Positions 55,301 to 64,000 of a stretch of 64,000 nt of DNA are shown here, one piece after another (within the stretch, counting starts at the first letter, position 1; every line of letters starts with the position of its first letter). Location of the stretch: positions 248,001 to 312,000 of the forward strand of contig BCHS01000003.1 of NCBI GenBank assembly GCA_039545275.1, given 5' to 3'. This stretch comes from Pseudomicrostroma phylloplanum. Its lineage: Eukaryota; Basidiomycota; Exobasidiomycetes; Microstromatales. A program made the position numbers and the translations under genes. The notes below the pieces were generated by a model. It did no database searches, had not been told where the DNA came from, and was given only the letters and a program-made list of their open reading frames with translations.

Positions 55301-55626
55301 AACAGCAACATGTCCCCAGACGTATCGACGAACGTGCAGCACATGAAGGACTCTCTGCGCAAAACCCAGTCCACATACCAGCTGAACATGTGAACATTCA
55401 GGAAGCGACGCTGCGAGCTCTACAAGAGGCCCTTCGTCGCAGCATGGGTCTGACCTCCGTGGACGACCACGACCGAGCTCCTGGCTCGCGCCGTGATGCC
55501 ACTCAAGAGTGCAACCCCGCCTCAAGCCGAGTCTACGAAATTGAGAGTGAAGATGAGGACCCTCTTGAGCGAGCAGAAGGTCATGGGGCAAAAGGCGATG
55601 ATGATGTAGCTGAGACTAGAGTCTAG
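52354..55626 (+). CDS. Uncharacterised protein with basic coiled segments and a cupin-like patch
   Basis: Single exon, 1090 aa; family not recognised. N-terminal ~60 residues are Ser/His-rich. Residues ~85-150 form a basic helix (SKLNRQQRRKESKAESRQLR, REAAIKRSKARHKQK) followed by GIMSAIRALSLSP. A second basic segment near residue 310 (KAQKNKRRNERKKAAARR) could be a nuclear signal. The only globular-looking part is ~590-690: VVFERSFSVYGHHVISLVL, IVHHHTGEQKQGFLVLEGG, then IIGYFPEGSPYHIPLSPL, which resembles the two cupin motifs in order and spacing. The rest is acidic, Gln/Arg-rich and probably disordered. The start is the first ATG; the frame is open 60 nt further up without ATG. A real gene is likely because the frame is 3.3 kb long. 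Confidence 0.7.
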   Translation: MQSSHTSTTADTHPFVPPTAHQDQQRSSLQERLSPTGLSSSVGGTAHAALQSALEDHQPVSPSGAGKNSSVSAGNISKLNRQQRRKESKAESRQLRQLEAEQRAREAAIKRSKARHKQKCMPFERRDDATGIMSAIRALSLSPQVDREEVVREAPQGDLSKTVVAFKHPYKYGELLVPAPKSIDQEYVEQLTSEMFRLSQALVEFQEGTPAYCDMDNQIEMRRVQLDMISQARLRHAHSPLSPPGPEERRPDADSTQAAENDITAGQQRQREQPHCDALLAEEGVKVADTSSVRTQSAHQGGAAAGGTKAQKNKRRNERKKAAARRAKEEKAKPQTSPLLSPTEQRTKFEGPECNTRMRDGSEPQSIDSHRLKRSSSFPAPPTDVQKEKGTSLRHAKSDSLSQASAGGFHCVNAQASDTVSADYKLPSPDRGKLEESGKPPAPEANYDAPVVEQPQQTVFIAAQTVDKENLPTWASSTMAVSFDSAPGLRDAEADSKALGTDHSKSCSPDPSETPEAVVDGTVPNIDKVKFSSDGPGQTHDCSHQGSGRQNPSDSAASTSLPRGHRFNLPSDSEDDHNEEGLWVRGITGPCIHVQEEDVVFERSFSVYGHHVISLVLQKHHQAIVHHHTGEQKQGFLVLEGGFIVQLLNLEGRCEIIGYFPEGSPYHIPLSPLLAEEARCRAIHEELQLRQWLSRGSASHQEDSETDHGYSASEGSLSDEVEDDAVRSEESLPHRRHRGVSTMQHSVQGDQRDSLEQQHCSRQQPCEEEVDPDVCDESAESQEYTDDCLQEGDEEHWYTHRELEVIRQGETRREDGPLQERRRQEPQRHPQRSPPAYKLPKKLQELKARLAAGKLAEKADPTPDHVRLTPAQLGRSARRSIEPSPGGQRAYTAASGVKFRIPSSRPAPPAPRLLAGDNPERKSTIIAEEAPLRKYAGINAASLPRHKFARSLRSRHFGVRLGHRQGRRHLAGAQIASMRRERQQQHVPRRIDERAAHEGLSAQNPVHIPAEHVNIQEATLRALQEALRRSMGLTSVDDHDRAPGSRRDATQECNPASSRVYEIESEDEDPLERAEGHGAKGDDDVAETRV

Positions 55627-55953
55627 AAGGTGTACAGCCTGGAAGAGCTTCCTTGGGACATCACAAGTCCCAATACAATCTCATCGTCATCGTCGTCGCC
55701 TTTTAGTGTGATTCTTGTGATTGGTAGTGATGGCTCAGTTGTGCTGACACAAGCAATGCGGCGACTCCACTGCAGCTGCACGTTGAGCCCCCTTTCCGCC
55801 CGCGGAGTGTCCGTGCCCCACTCAGCACTTCTTCCTGAACCTCACCTGCCTCGCCTCCTCCTTTACCACCCATTCCCACATACAGTATACCAGCAGGCAG
55901 CCCTCTGCCATTCACTCGTGGTTCCGCCCCCTATCGCTCCTCACATCTCGGCC
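55627..55953. other. Intergenic interval before the FAD oxidoreductase
   Basis: 327 bp holding the terminator of the upstream gene and the promoter/leader of the oxidoreductase. It contains CATCGTCATCGTCGTCG repeats near 55682 and a CCCATTCCCACATAC element at 55868. No gene seen. Confidence 0.45.
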
Positions 55954-58124
55954 ATGAAGCGCGTAGCCATCGTAGGAGGTGGCGTATCTGGCCTCTCAGC
56001 CCTGTGGTCTCTGAACGAGTACTCGGACCATGAGGTCCACCTGTACGAGAGCGGCAAATACGTTGGAGGCCACACCAACACTGTCCGATATAAGCCTACT
56101 CAAGCGGCAGGAGAGAAGCAGGGCAAGCGGCTAGAGGAGGTCGATGTCGACACGTGAGTATGGCTGGGGTGTCCAGCAGGAGCAGTGATGCTTGGGGATT
56201 TAGGCGCTTGAGGAGCTGACCATTCTGTTGGTGTCCCACCTGCCTTCTTCAGTGGCTTCATCGTCTTCAACACCGTCACCTATCCCAACTTCCTCCGCTT
56301 CATCAAGCACGTCGGCGTGCAGATCCTCGAGTCAGACATGTCCTTCTCCGTCTCACGCTATGGCCGGCCTCGAGCACCCCACTCTCTCCCACCCTTCAGT
56401 CAGCTCTTCCCTCAAATCTTTTCCGCTAGCGAGGAGCGGACGACCGATACCAAGGCTGTTATGGGTTCGGCATCAGCAGGTACGCAGACCGTCTCCTCGC
56501 CGGGGCAAGCCGCCAAGAATCCAATCAGGGGCGATTTCGAGTGGGCGGGCGGCTCGCCGGCGGCTCTCTTCTGCCAGAAGACCAACTACCTCAATCCCTC
56601 GCATTGGAGGATGGTATGGGATATCATTCGATTCAACAATCAAAGTCTTGAGACGCTGAGGGCTTTTGAGAAGGGCAAGGGCAAGGGCGAGATGGAAGAG
56701 GGAAGTATCGGGGAGTGGCTGGATGAGAGGGGGTATGGTGAGGGCTTCAGGAGGAACTACCTGATCGTGCGTAGCTTTCTTCTGGCTGTACATCTCGTCT
56801 TGGCGTGATGACTGACGGCACAAGGGCAATGTTGTTACCCATCCCCTCCCCTCGCAGCCGATGACAGCTTCCATCTGGTCAACGCCTCCCTCTCTGGCCT
56901 TTTCGTCTTTCCCAGCAGTCACTCTCCTCCGGTTCATGCACAACCACCACCTCCTTCAGATCCTGAACCGGCCACAATGGCTCACTCTGAAGGGCGGGTC
57001 CGGCAACTACGTCAAGAGGGTCTTGGCCAAGGTCCCAAAGGACAGGCTTCACCATGATGCTCACGACGGCGGCAGCGGCAAGGTAGTGCAGGTGAAGAGA
57101 AGTGGAGATGGCGGGTGGATGGTGAGGACTGCTGATGGGGACGAAGCCAGATACGACGAGGTCGTCTTTGCCACACATGCAGACACGACGCTGGCTTTGC
57201 TCGATGAGACGCTGGACAGCGGTGATAAGAGAAGGGACATTCTGTCGCGCTTCGAGTTCAGTAAGAATGAGGCCGTCCTGCATGGCGACGAAAGGGTGAG
57301 TAAGCTATCTGAGAAGGATCAGGCCATTTCCAGAGCTGATCGCCTCACTTGCCTTGCTCTTCCCACAGCTCATGCCCGTTCGACGTGAAGCATGGTCGGC
57401 CTGGAACTTCATCGCCGAAGAGGCCCACTCCGCCAGCTCCGCTACCCAAAAGGCGGGTACTGCTTCCACCACATCTTCCCCTCAAGACTCAGACCGTGTC
57501 TCCCTGACCTACTGGATGAATCTGCTGCAGTCTCTCCCTACGTCCTCCCACGGTCATGTCCTCGTCACGTTGAACCCACCAATGGGCAAAGGCGCTGCCC
57601 CACGCGAAGAGCTAGTGGCAGGCCGGTACACCTACGACCATCCCATCTACACGCCGCAATCCGTAGCTGCTCAGAAGGCTCTCAAGCCCCTGCAGGGACA
57701 AGACGGACTACACTTTGCCGGTGCCTGGCTCAACTACGGCTTCCACGAGGACGGATTCACGAGTGGCCTGCGCGTAGGCGAGCGACTGGGCGCTAAGCTG
57801 CCCTTCGACATCAGGAGCGCCGAGCGCGATCTCCCGCCAGGGGACGTCAGCCTCGTCCTCGTCGAGGGCCTCGAAGCAGTGCGGACCCGTCTTGCCGGCC
57901 CTCTCATTCGGGGCCTGCACCCACTCATTGTCCTCGCGACGCTCCTCTTGGAGATGGTCGCAAACTTCCTGACATACTTCCTCGCTGGGCCTGGTGGACG
58001 CTGCGAGATTCGCAATGGGCTTCGAAGGGTGAGGGTGGATTGGGAGAGGAACGCTGCCGAGGAGGTGCACAAGGGCGGGAGCGGCGGGAGCAGCTCAATC
58101 TGGAAGCGGATTACGGAGGAGTGA
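55954..58124 (+). CDS. FAD/NAD-binding amine oxidase-like protein (COG2907 type)
   Basis: Exons 55954-56153, 56253-56766, 56858-57295 and 57369-58124; 635 aa. The N-terminal Rossmann motif is VAIVGGGVSGLSALW, with the ribose-binding Glu in LYESGKYVGGHTNT. Then VDTGFIVFN across the first splice, GFRRNYLIPMTASIWS across the second, DEVVFATHADTTLALL, and the C-terminal FAD motif GLHFAGAWLNYGFHEDGFTSGL. After this comes a hydrophobic stretch (HPLIVLATLLLEMVANFLTYFL) that may be a membrane anchor. The family is annotated as NAD/FAD-dependent oxidoreductase; in bacteria it often lies beside cyclopropane-fatty-acid synthase and DUF1365 genes, hinting at lipid modification. The substrate is unproven. 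Every junction restores family motifs in frame. Confidence 0.9.
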
Positions 58125-58263
58125 TGCAAGAGTAGAATGCGTACCGTGATATGCAAAGGTGAAGAATACATAGACTCCATACATGTCACGTCCAACGCTT
58201 TGAGGCATAGAACATCTGCGTCGACATCGAATCCATCCATCCAATCTCGCGGCAATGGCTGCT

Positions 58264-59526
58264 CTAATCCTCGCGCATCTTGATGACTAGCTTGCCCATC
58301 GTCTTCCTACTCGTAATATCCTCCTGACTCTTCCTAATCCCCTCTGCACTAAAAGGGTATTCTCCATGCACCCTCAAATTCAACTTGCCATCCGCAATAA
58401 GGTTGAAGAGCTCAGCTGAGTATCCCTCGAACTCCTGCTGCGTGTAGACGTAGTTCCCCAGCGTGGGCCGGCAGACCTTTACGTTCTTTGCGCCTAGCTT
58501 GAGAGGGGGAAAGGGATCGACGGGACCGGAGGCGTTGCCGAAGGTGCATATGGTGCCCTTGCGGGCGATTACCTTGAAGTCGTCTGTACGAGGATGGCAG
58601 GTTGTGAGGTCTCAGCTTTCGAGCACTCGAATGAAAGCTTCTTCCGTGGCACTTTCTGGTATCTTCAACTCACCTTCCCAGGTGTCCTTGCCAACACCGT
58701 CATAAATTCCTGCACAGCCCTCGCCGCCGGTGAGCTCGAGGACCTTTTCAACGAAGCCCTCTCCGTATTGCAGTACGTGCTCTGCGCCATTCTCCTTTGC
58801 AATCTTGGCCTTGTCCTCGCTAGAGGTGGTGCCGATGACGTGGGCGCCGAGGTAGGAGGCCATCTGAGACAGACACAAGAGGAGAGAGAGGTGCGGGGGG
58901 ATGATGAGACAAGACTTGGTGGAAGTCCTTGCACATCTTTCTGCGTTGCTCACCTGGCATAGCAATAGACCCACTCCTCCAGCAGCCGCATGCACCAGGA
59001 CCCAATCTCCCTTCTTGACAGGGTACGCCTCCTTGAGCAAAGTCCACGCAGTCAAGCCCTGCAGTAGAGCCGCAGCTCCTTCCTTTTCCCCGAGTCCCTC
59101 TGGAAGCTTGACCACCTTCGACCGGGCCGCCTTGCAGTACTCTGCAAATGCGCCCAGGCCGTACGAAGCGACTCGGTCTCCGACGCTCAGGTCCTTCACA
59201 TTGGAGCCAAGCGCAGCAACGGTTCCGGAGGCTTCGGTGCCAAGCGTAAAGGGTGTCTCGAGCTTGTACACACCTCCGCGGTGGTACGTGTCAATCATGT
59301 TCACGCCCGCGTACCCGACCTTGATAAGCACGTCTGTTGGACCCACGCTGGGCACCTCGACGGATTCGACGGCAATATTCTCCAGACCGCCCTGCTTTGC
59401 GATGGAGCAGGCGCGCATCTGCGATGGGAGGGAAGAGGTCATGATACTCGACGTGGAGCTGAAAGGTCTGATCTGAACAGGAGGCGCGAATTGAGCAGAG
59501 AGATGTCGCAGTCGTCCGAGGATCAT
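58264..59526 (-). CDS. ZTA1: Zeta-crystallin-like NADPH:quinone oxidoreductase (MDR superfamily)
   Basis: Exons 58954-59526, 58674-58863 and 58264-58583; 360 aa. It reduces quinones or enones with NADPH by one- or two-electron transfer, without zinc. The N-terminal ~35 residues (MILGRLRHLSAQFAPPVQIR...) look like a mitochondrial presequence ahead of the enzyme start. Core motifs: VGYAGVNMIDTYHRGGVY, FTLGTEASGTV, GDRVASYGLGAFAEY, AALLQGLTAWTLLKEAYPV, the NADPH loop HAAAGGVGLLLCQ, and IYDGVGKDTWE. The last exon, from EDDFKVIARKGTICTFGNASG to KMREDstop, is needed for the substrate domain and dimer surface. The 90-nt first intron (58864-58953) has no stop codon and keeps frame, so an unspliced reading gives a 30-residue insertion. 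The symbol is by similarity to yeast Zta1. Confidence 0.92.
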
Positions 59527-60439
59527 GAAGCTGGTATGGAAGATGGCGACTACGGTCGGGCAGCGAAGGATGGAGGGTGGGGCGCCCTTTCCCCGCCGGG
59601 AAATGGCGAGACGCCTGCCGGCCGGGGCAACGTCCGTGCACGGCGCCTTTGCCGAGAATTCCGGAAATGTGAGGAACTGGCTTTGCCCACCTCTCCACTG
59701 ATCCTCGCCCCTAAGACGGCCACACCATCGTACAGCGGCGTGGTCGACCTCATCATCCCTGCCTGCCTATTCAGGATGCTCATAACCGAAGTCGATGTCG
59801 GTGACAGCTCCTGCAGTCAGGGAAACATCATCATTTCCGTCTCCAGGAGATCCGGAAGTTACGCTCGGCCATGTCGTTGAGACTCCTGATCGAGAGTTCA
59901 GGCATGACATCGAACAACCCGGAGAGAGAAGCGCACCCAGATCTCTCAACCCCGGAAGCGATTCTCAAACTTTGATTGGAGATAGAAGCCATGGAAGAAC
60001 AGAATCGTGGTCTCTGCTTGTCTCTGTCACCTGACCTCGGTGCACTTTAGGGCGTCACACTTCGCAGGCGGAGGACAAGCCCCTGCCCCGAGCCCCTGAA
60101 GCATTGGCGATGAGCCAGTGACAGGCTCCGCGGAGGTCAGTATCCGAAGGAGGCACAGACCTCCGCACATGGAACTCGCATACGGAAGCTCTCCCCTGCA
60201 GGAGAAGAAGGAACGGTCAGCCTCCTCAACGGCCACCCAGAATATCTCGTTAGGGATGAATGACGGTACGGCAAGGATCCTGGGCTCCGGGGACATGACA
60301 TGAAGACCGCAAGGAATCATATAAGGCTGATCGGCCGTCAGTACCCTTTCTGAAAGCTCATCCTACAGATCGCATATCGCCCTCTTCCCTCGCAAGCAAC
60401 CGTGGTCTCACACTCTCAGCCCTTTGATCGCACGCATAA
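59527..60439. promoter_or_regulatory. Divergent region between ZTA1 and an uncharacterised gene
   Basis: 913 bp, no gene supported. A TATAAGG element at about 60319-60325 lies 115 bp upstream of the + strand start. The remaining sequence has several short frames without recognisable content. Confidence 0.45.
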
Positions 60440-62935
60440 ATGGCGGCCTCGCCCTCTACCGCCTCGTTCCCTCCGGAGACGTGGAGCACTCCGCCCTCCT
60501 CACCTGATGCTTCCAAAGCCGACAAGCCATACACGACAGTCTGGCAGCGCATGAATGGCTCTCCCATCAATACCTCCATCTCTACCGCCAAGACAAACTC
60601 GGGGTACCCGGCAGATTCACCAATCGAAAAGCCGGCGAGTATGAAAATCAGCAGTCCCCTTCCATCAAGCCGGCCCTCCACAGCTGCTTCCAGCCAGGGC
60701 TTTCTGGACTCTGCTGCCCTCTTCGAGTCTCTACAGGGTCTGAAACACCCAGATTCCCCTTTACGCTCACGTTTCCGCCGTCTGAGCGTCGTTTCGCTCT
60801 CCGGCAGTCTGTTCCGAAGTTCGAGGAGCGATCCCAACTTGGCAGACAGGTACACGAAGGCTGCAGGCTCGCCGGAGATTCTTCGGCCGGCGGTCAACTC
60901 GGCGGTACCCCTATATGCCGCGTCACCCCTCGTCTGCGTCTTTGGCGATGACGGCGAGGAGGTGCTGGAACAGAGCAAAGAAGAGGCCGACAGGGGTACC
61001 GTGCGCGGTTTGGGCCGGAAAAACGCGAAGGGGCTTTCCCGCAGCATTAGCAACCTCTTTCGGCGGTCCGCCCTCGACGGCGACAGGGTCAAACCTCCTA
61101 CAGTGCCGACATCACAGGTCACAGCCAAGGAGCCGAATTCAACCCCGGTCCTGCACCAGCCAGGAACCGATTCTCCTTCTGTGACTCCGTCATGCTTCAG
61201 TTGGGAAAGCAACGAAGAGGCTCCGAGCGAGCAGGCACCTCCACGCTCGGCTACACTGACTCTCAAAAGGCTGGCTACCTTTCTGAGGAAGAATCACGGC
61301 CAGGGAGCGCACGATGTGTCACCGGCCCTTGCCGGTGATGATGAACATAGCGGTCTGGACTCCCAAGTGACCATGTCGCCAATCCCCGCACCGTACACCC
61401 TCCAAAATTACACTTTTGACGCTACACTGCACTGCGGAATTCCTGCTTGCGAACAAAGCAGCTCTGGACCACCTGCTACCCAAACCTTGTCAAAGAGCGG
61501 GACCAGGCGAAGGATGAACTCGCTCATCGGTCGGGTCTCTATGCCTCGATCGCCTCGCAAGAACAAAGCGAACGCACCTAGTCTGAACGAGCCCTTTTCC
61601 CCCGTGTCCTCAACAGCGTCGGCGACGCCCTTAAGCCCATCAAGCGAAGCCACTTCGACGCAGGACGCTTCACCAGAGCAGAAAGACGAGCAGGACGGCC
61701 CGGCACCTCTGAGAGTACCGCGAGAGGAACGTTCCAAGTGGTCAGACTCATCAGTCGGACACGGTCGATCCACCTTCGAAGTGAAGGACGAAGAGCCTCT
61801 ACCGACACAGGATGAAATCGAAGAGCTAGAGCCAAGCAGAAGGAGCTCCGGGGCCTTGGGTGAGGAAGGTAGCTATACGACAGGAGGGTTCGAGTCGTCC
61901 AACATCTCGACAGCTCCGATGGAGTCCCCTGTCGCCGGCAGGGACAGCTTTTGCGGTCGTACACGCAAGTCCTCGGATGCCAGCAACTACGACGACGACT
62001 CCGAAGAAGCAGCCATAGACGCCGCTCCTGCACTTGTGTCGGCGGTTGAAGGGGAGGAGACCATCATCGAGATCCTGGACAGTAACAGCTACCTCACCAG
62101 TGATCATACGCATTTCGAAGACTGCGCCACAGGCCCGTCCTTGGAGGCTGGTGACGAGGACCAGGAATCGGCGATCCACTTTGCTGCAGACAGTGATGAG
62201 ATCACGCCGGCGACTCATATCTTCGACAGCTCGGGATCCTCTGCGTCTGCAATTTCCAGCAGCAATCATTTCTACGACATCTCCTTTGCCTCTACTGCGC
62301 CATCTTCACGCAGCCATGCAAGTAACCAACAGGCGGCCGCCTCAGCAGCCGATTATAAGTATCGCGCCCTGCCAAGCGTCCCGGCCCCTATAGCTACCGA
62401 GGTGGGTGTCAAGGCTCCCGTGATGCGACATCAAACGTCTCTCCGTGACCTTCGTGGCCAGACCATCGGGCTCCCAGCAGCAGAGCGCATCAACTACCTA
62501 GCGCCGAAATGTCACTGCTGTGCTGGCACCGGACGAGAAGGGTCGGAGAGCGGACGAGCAACGCCTTCCTGCATGCATCTACCTCTGCTTCTGCCGACCT
62601 CTCCTCGTTGGACAGACACAGCCTCGTCAAGCTGCACAGAGGGCGGGCCACGCAGACCGCCTACTCCCTCGGGACTCGTTGCGGCGATGCCCACCAGCAA
62701 GGCGCCTCTGCGTAAGCGCAGGGCAAGCTTCGCTATACGCAGGTCCGCTCTGAGCTGTGAAGCCGGTGGTCTGCTTTGCACCTGCCCTGGCAATTGCAAG
62801 AGGACGTCCATGGATGGTGGGCTGAGCAGGTCAGCGAGCAGCTTTGGCCCCTGGGAGTACGCAGGGAGAGCGACGAGGCCAATGTCGACCGCTCGACCTA
62901 TGACTGCAGGCGCTACTCCGTACGCCATGTTCTGA
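60440..62935 (+). CDS. Uncharacterised Ser/Pro-rich protein with C-terminal cysteine clusters
   Basis: Single exon, 831 aa; family not recognised. Mostly low complexity (Ser, Thr, Pro, Ala) with islands of order: SRFRRLSVVSLSGSLFRSS (~110), LGRKNAKGLSRSISNLFRR (~190), LTLKRLATFLRKNHGQ (~275). These are short basic amphipathic or phospho-site-like segments. Residues ~655-830 hold QTSLRDLRGQTIGLPAAER, a CHCC cluster at ~689 and CTCPGNC at ~780, possibly metal-binding. The start codon context is AAATGG. I see no signal peptide or transmembrane helix. The 2.5-kb uninterrupted frame and conserved-looking islands argue it is real; a signalling or septum/polarity scaffold is possible but not shown. 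Confidence 0.65.
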   Translation: MAASPSTASFPPETWSTPPSSPDASKADKPYTTVWQRMNGSPINTSISTAKTNSGYPADSPIEKPASMKISSPLPSSRPSTAASSQGFLDSAALFESLQGLKHPDSPLRSRFRRLSVVSLSGSLFRSSRSDPNLADRYTKAAGSPEILRPAVNSAVPLYAASPLVCVFGDDGEEVLEQSKEEADRGTVRGLGRKNAKGLSRSISNLFRRSALDGDRVKPPTVPTSQVTAKEPNSTPVLHQPGTDSPSVTPSCFSWESNEEAPSEQAPPRSATLTLKRLATFLRKNHGQGAHDVSPALAGDDEHSGLDSQVTMSPIPAPYTLQNYTFDATLHCGIPACEQSSSGPPATQTLSKSGTRRRMNSLIGRVSMPRSPRKNKANAPSLNEPFSPVSSTASATPLSPSSEATSTQDASPEQKDEQDGPAPLRVPREERSKWSDSSVGHGRSTFEVKDEEPLPTQDEIEELEPSRRSSGALGEEGSYTTGGFESSNISTAPMESPVAGRDSFCGRTRKSSDASNYDDDSEEAAIDAAPALVSAVEGEETIIEILDSNSYLTSDHTHFEDCATGPSLEAGDEDQESAIHFAADSDEITPATHIFDSSGSSASAISSSNHFYDISFASTAPSSRSHASNQQAAASAADYKYRALPSVPAPIATEVGVKAPVMRHQTSLRDLRGQTIGLPAAERINYLAPKCHCCAGTGREGSESGRATPSCMHLPLLLPTSPRWTDTASSSCTEGGPRRPPTPSGLVAAMPTSKAPLRKRRASFAIRRSALSCEAGGLLCTCPGNCKRTSMDGGLSRSASSFGPWEYAGRATRPMSTARPMTAGATPYAMF

Positions 62936-63059
62936 TCCTTGCGTCGATCCAGAGACCATCGTCTTTCCCTAAACACGTCTCCGCTTCTTTATCTGTATCT
63001 CTTCCTCTAATAGTCGCTGAACTGTTGCTTCATTGCCGTGGATACTAATAATACATTGC

Positions 63060-64000
63060 CTATTCGCCTGTCTGCACAGTCCCATCGTGGCCTTCACTCG
63101 CAGCCTTCTTGACCACAACGATCCCACACCTCACCAGTCCACCATCCCCTCCCCTAGCCCACCTAGCCAGGAGCTTACTGAACAAAGTCATCCCCATGCG
63201 CATCCCGCGATCGCCATTCTTGCTCGCACCAAAGCGTGCAAGGTAGCTCGAGAAGCCGGGAAAGACGTCCGAGGTGACGTCTTCGATCTCAATGGCCGCG
63301 GAAGCTCCAAAGACACGGCGGAGGAGGCTGTAATACCCTGGGAAGGGACGGAGCGTAATGGGAGGTGAGGACTTGGAGAGGCAGAACAGGAGTGCTTGAT
63401 TGATGCAGTGCGAGAGTCGAGAACGCGTTGCCGGCGGTGTGGGCAGTCGGAGGTCTGCCTTGAACCAGGATGCAGGCTTGCCTGTCGGATAGGCCTCGTC
63501 TACAAAGAGGTCGAAGAGGGCAAGGGTACCACCTGGCTTGAGCCTGGCTTCTGCAGCTTGTAGAAAGGCATGCATTGAGGGGAAGTGGTAGGCGCAGTCC
63601 AGGGCAAAGATGAAGTCGTACTGCTTAGTCGACTTGGAGAGTACCTCGGTGGCATCTCCGCTCATCACCGTGATGGTGACGCCCGTCTTGGCCTCGGCGA
63701 CGCGTTGGCGAGCTCGGACTGCTTCTACTGGAGAGTAGGTAATGCCATCCAGTTGAGAGGGAGCATAGCTGCGCGACAGGAAGAGGAGAGATTCGCCGTA
63801 GCCGTGGCCTACATCCGAGATGACTGGCCCACTGGTAGAGGATGCTGAAGGCTGCAGTCCTGCACTGGAGTAGAGGCGTCGCGCAAGATCTTCGCAGGCT
63901 TGCGGGAAGGGCTGGACGACGGGGAAGGCGGCAGGGGTGAGCACGATGTCGAGCTTGCCATGAAGTAATGCGCGTGCCCAGCTCACCTTGTCTGGCACTG
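63060..64000 (-). CDS. Class I SAM-dependent methyltransferase (5' end outside window)
   Basis: Minus-strand frame open to the window edge; about 312 residues are visible. SAM-binding motif I reads ISDVGHGYGESLLFL, with His in place of the usual second-position residue of DxGxGxG. Later blocks: YSPVEAVRARQRV, TVMSGDATEVL, YDFIFALDCAYHFPSMHAFL (motif with FD.I.....HF), RLKPGGTLALFDLFVDE. The pattern (small-molecule methyltransferase, with PGG.L...D block) suits sterol-, tocopherol- or cyclopropane-like lipid or quinone methyltransferases, but not DNA or rRNA enzymes. A GTGAGC at 63985-63990 could be a splice donor, so the extreme 5' reading is uncertain. The gene is convergent with the neighbouring unknown gene, 124 bp away. 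Confidence 0.82.
   Translation of the reverse strand, partial: VPDKVSWARALLHGKLDIVLTPAAFPVVQPFPQACEDLARRLYSSAGLQPSASSTSGPVISDVGHGYGESLLFLSRSYAPSQLDGITYSPVEAVRARQRVAEAKTGVTITVMSGDATEVLSKSTKQYDFIFALDCAYHFPSMHAFLQAAEARLKPGGTLALFDLFVDEAYPTGKPASWFKADLRLPTPPATRSRLSHCINQALLFCLSKSSPPITLRPFPGYYSLLRRVFGASAAIEIEDVTSDVFPGFSSYLARFGASKNGDRGMRMGMTLFSKLLARWARGGDGGLVRCGIVVVKKAASEGHDGTVQTGE

Noticed and set aside
1..64000. tRNA, rRNA, CRISPR, transposon or telomere-like features
   Set aside because: I looked for tRNA arm motifs, reverse transcriptase/transposase blocks, long terminal or inverted repeats and repeat-spacer arrays by eye and saw none. A tRNAscan-SE and RepeatMasker run would be decisive.

Overview
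The window is eukaryotic nuclear DNA, almost certainly from a basidiomycete fungus. A smut-lineage (Ustilaginomycotina/Exobasidiomycetes-like) yeast or smut relative is my best guess, but I could not search for it. The reasons are GC-rich sequence, dense genes on both strands, short introns (about 70-125 nt, mostly GTGAGT...CAG), many long serine/proline-rich insertions in otherwise conserved proteins, and a gene set (CSL transcription factor, phosducin-like protein, CASP/Coy1, GPHR, DUF1765, DUF1295, PrpD) typical of filamentous and dimorphic fungi. I found no transposon, CRISPR array, rRNA or tRNA, and no biosynthetic cluster.

Layout. 1-8.5 kb (+ strand): the 3' part of an enoyl-CoA hydratase, the mitochondrial Fe-S assembly factor ISA1, an Naa50-like GNAT acetyltransferase with a split domain, and mitochondrial 2-methylcitrate dehydratase. 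8.6-20.1 kb: a UBE2S-type ubiquitin-conjugating enzyme (-), a large DUF1917/AT-hook protein (+) and a 1860-residue DUF1765 protein (-). 20.8-27.8 kb: a GPHR-family Golgi channel (+) convergent with a CASP/Coy1 golgin (-), then a DUF1295 membrane enzyme (-). 29.3-40 kb: an SH3-TBC protein (+), palmitoyl-protein thioesterase (+) and a CSL-family transcription factor (-). 40.0-43.7 kb: a 3.7-kb interval in which I see no convincing gene. 43.7-51.3 kb: a mitochondrial PPR protein (+), a divergent mitochondrial-carrier-like protein (-), a phosducin-like protein (+) and a secreted GH43 arabinanase-like enzyme (-). 52.3-64 kb: a large unknown protein with a cupin-like patch (+), a COG2907-type FAD oxidoreductase (+), a zeta-crystallin-like quinone oxidoreductase (-), a second unknown protein with C-terminal cysteine clusters (+), and a SAM methyltransferase (-) cut by the window end.

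The genes do not form one pathway. Loose themes are mitochondrial function (ISA1, PrpD, PPR, carrier, probably the quinone oxidoreductase), Golgi and membrane traffic (GPHR, CASP, TBC) and chromatin or cell-cycle control (CSL, AT-hook protein, UBE2S). The items most worth a second look are the UBE2S-like E2 with a Leu-Arg-type tail, the TBC domain without its arginine finger, the DUF1917/AT-hook fusion with a 22-nt microexon, the cupin-like patch in an unknown protein, the RGG-type frame running past the PPR stop codon, and three places where stopless 3n introns or in-frame alternative acceptors could give two protein forms. All exon boundaries were worked out by hand from splice signals and reading-frame continuity.
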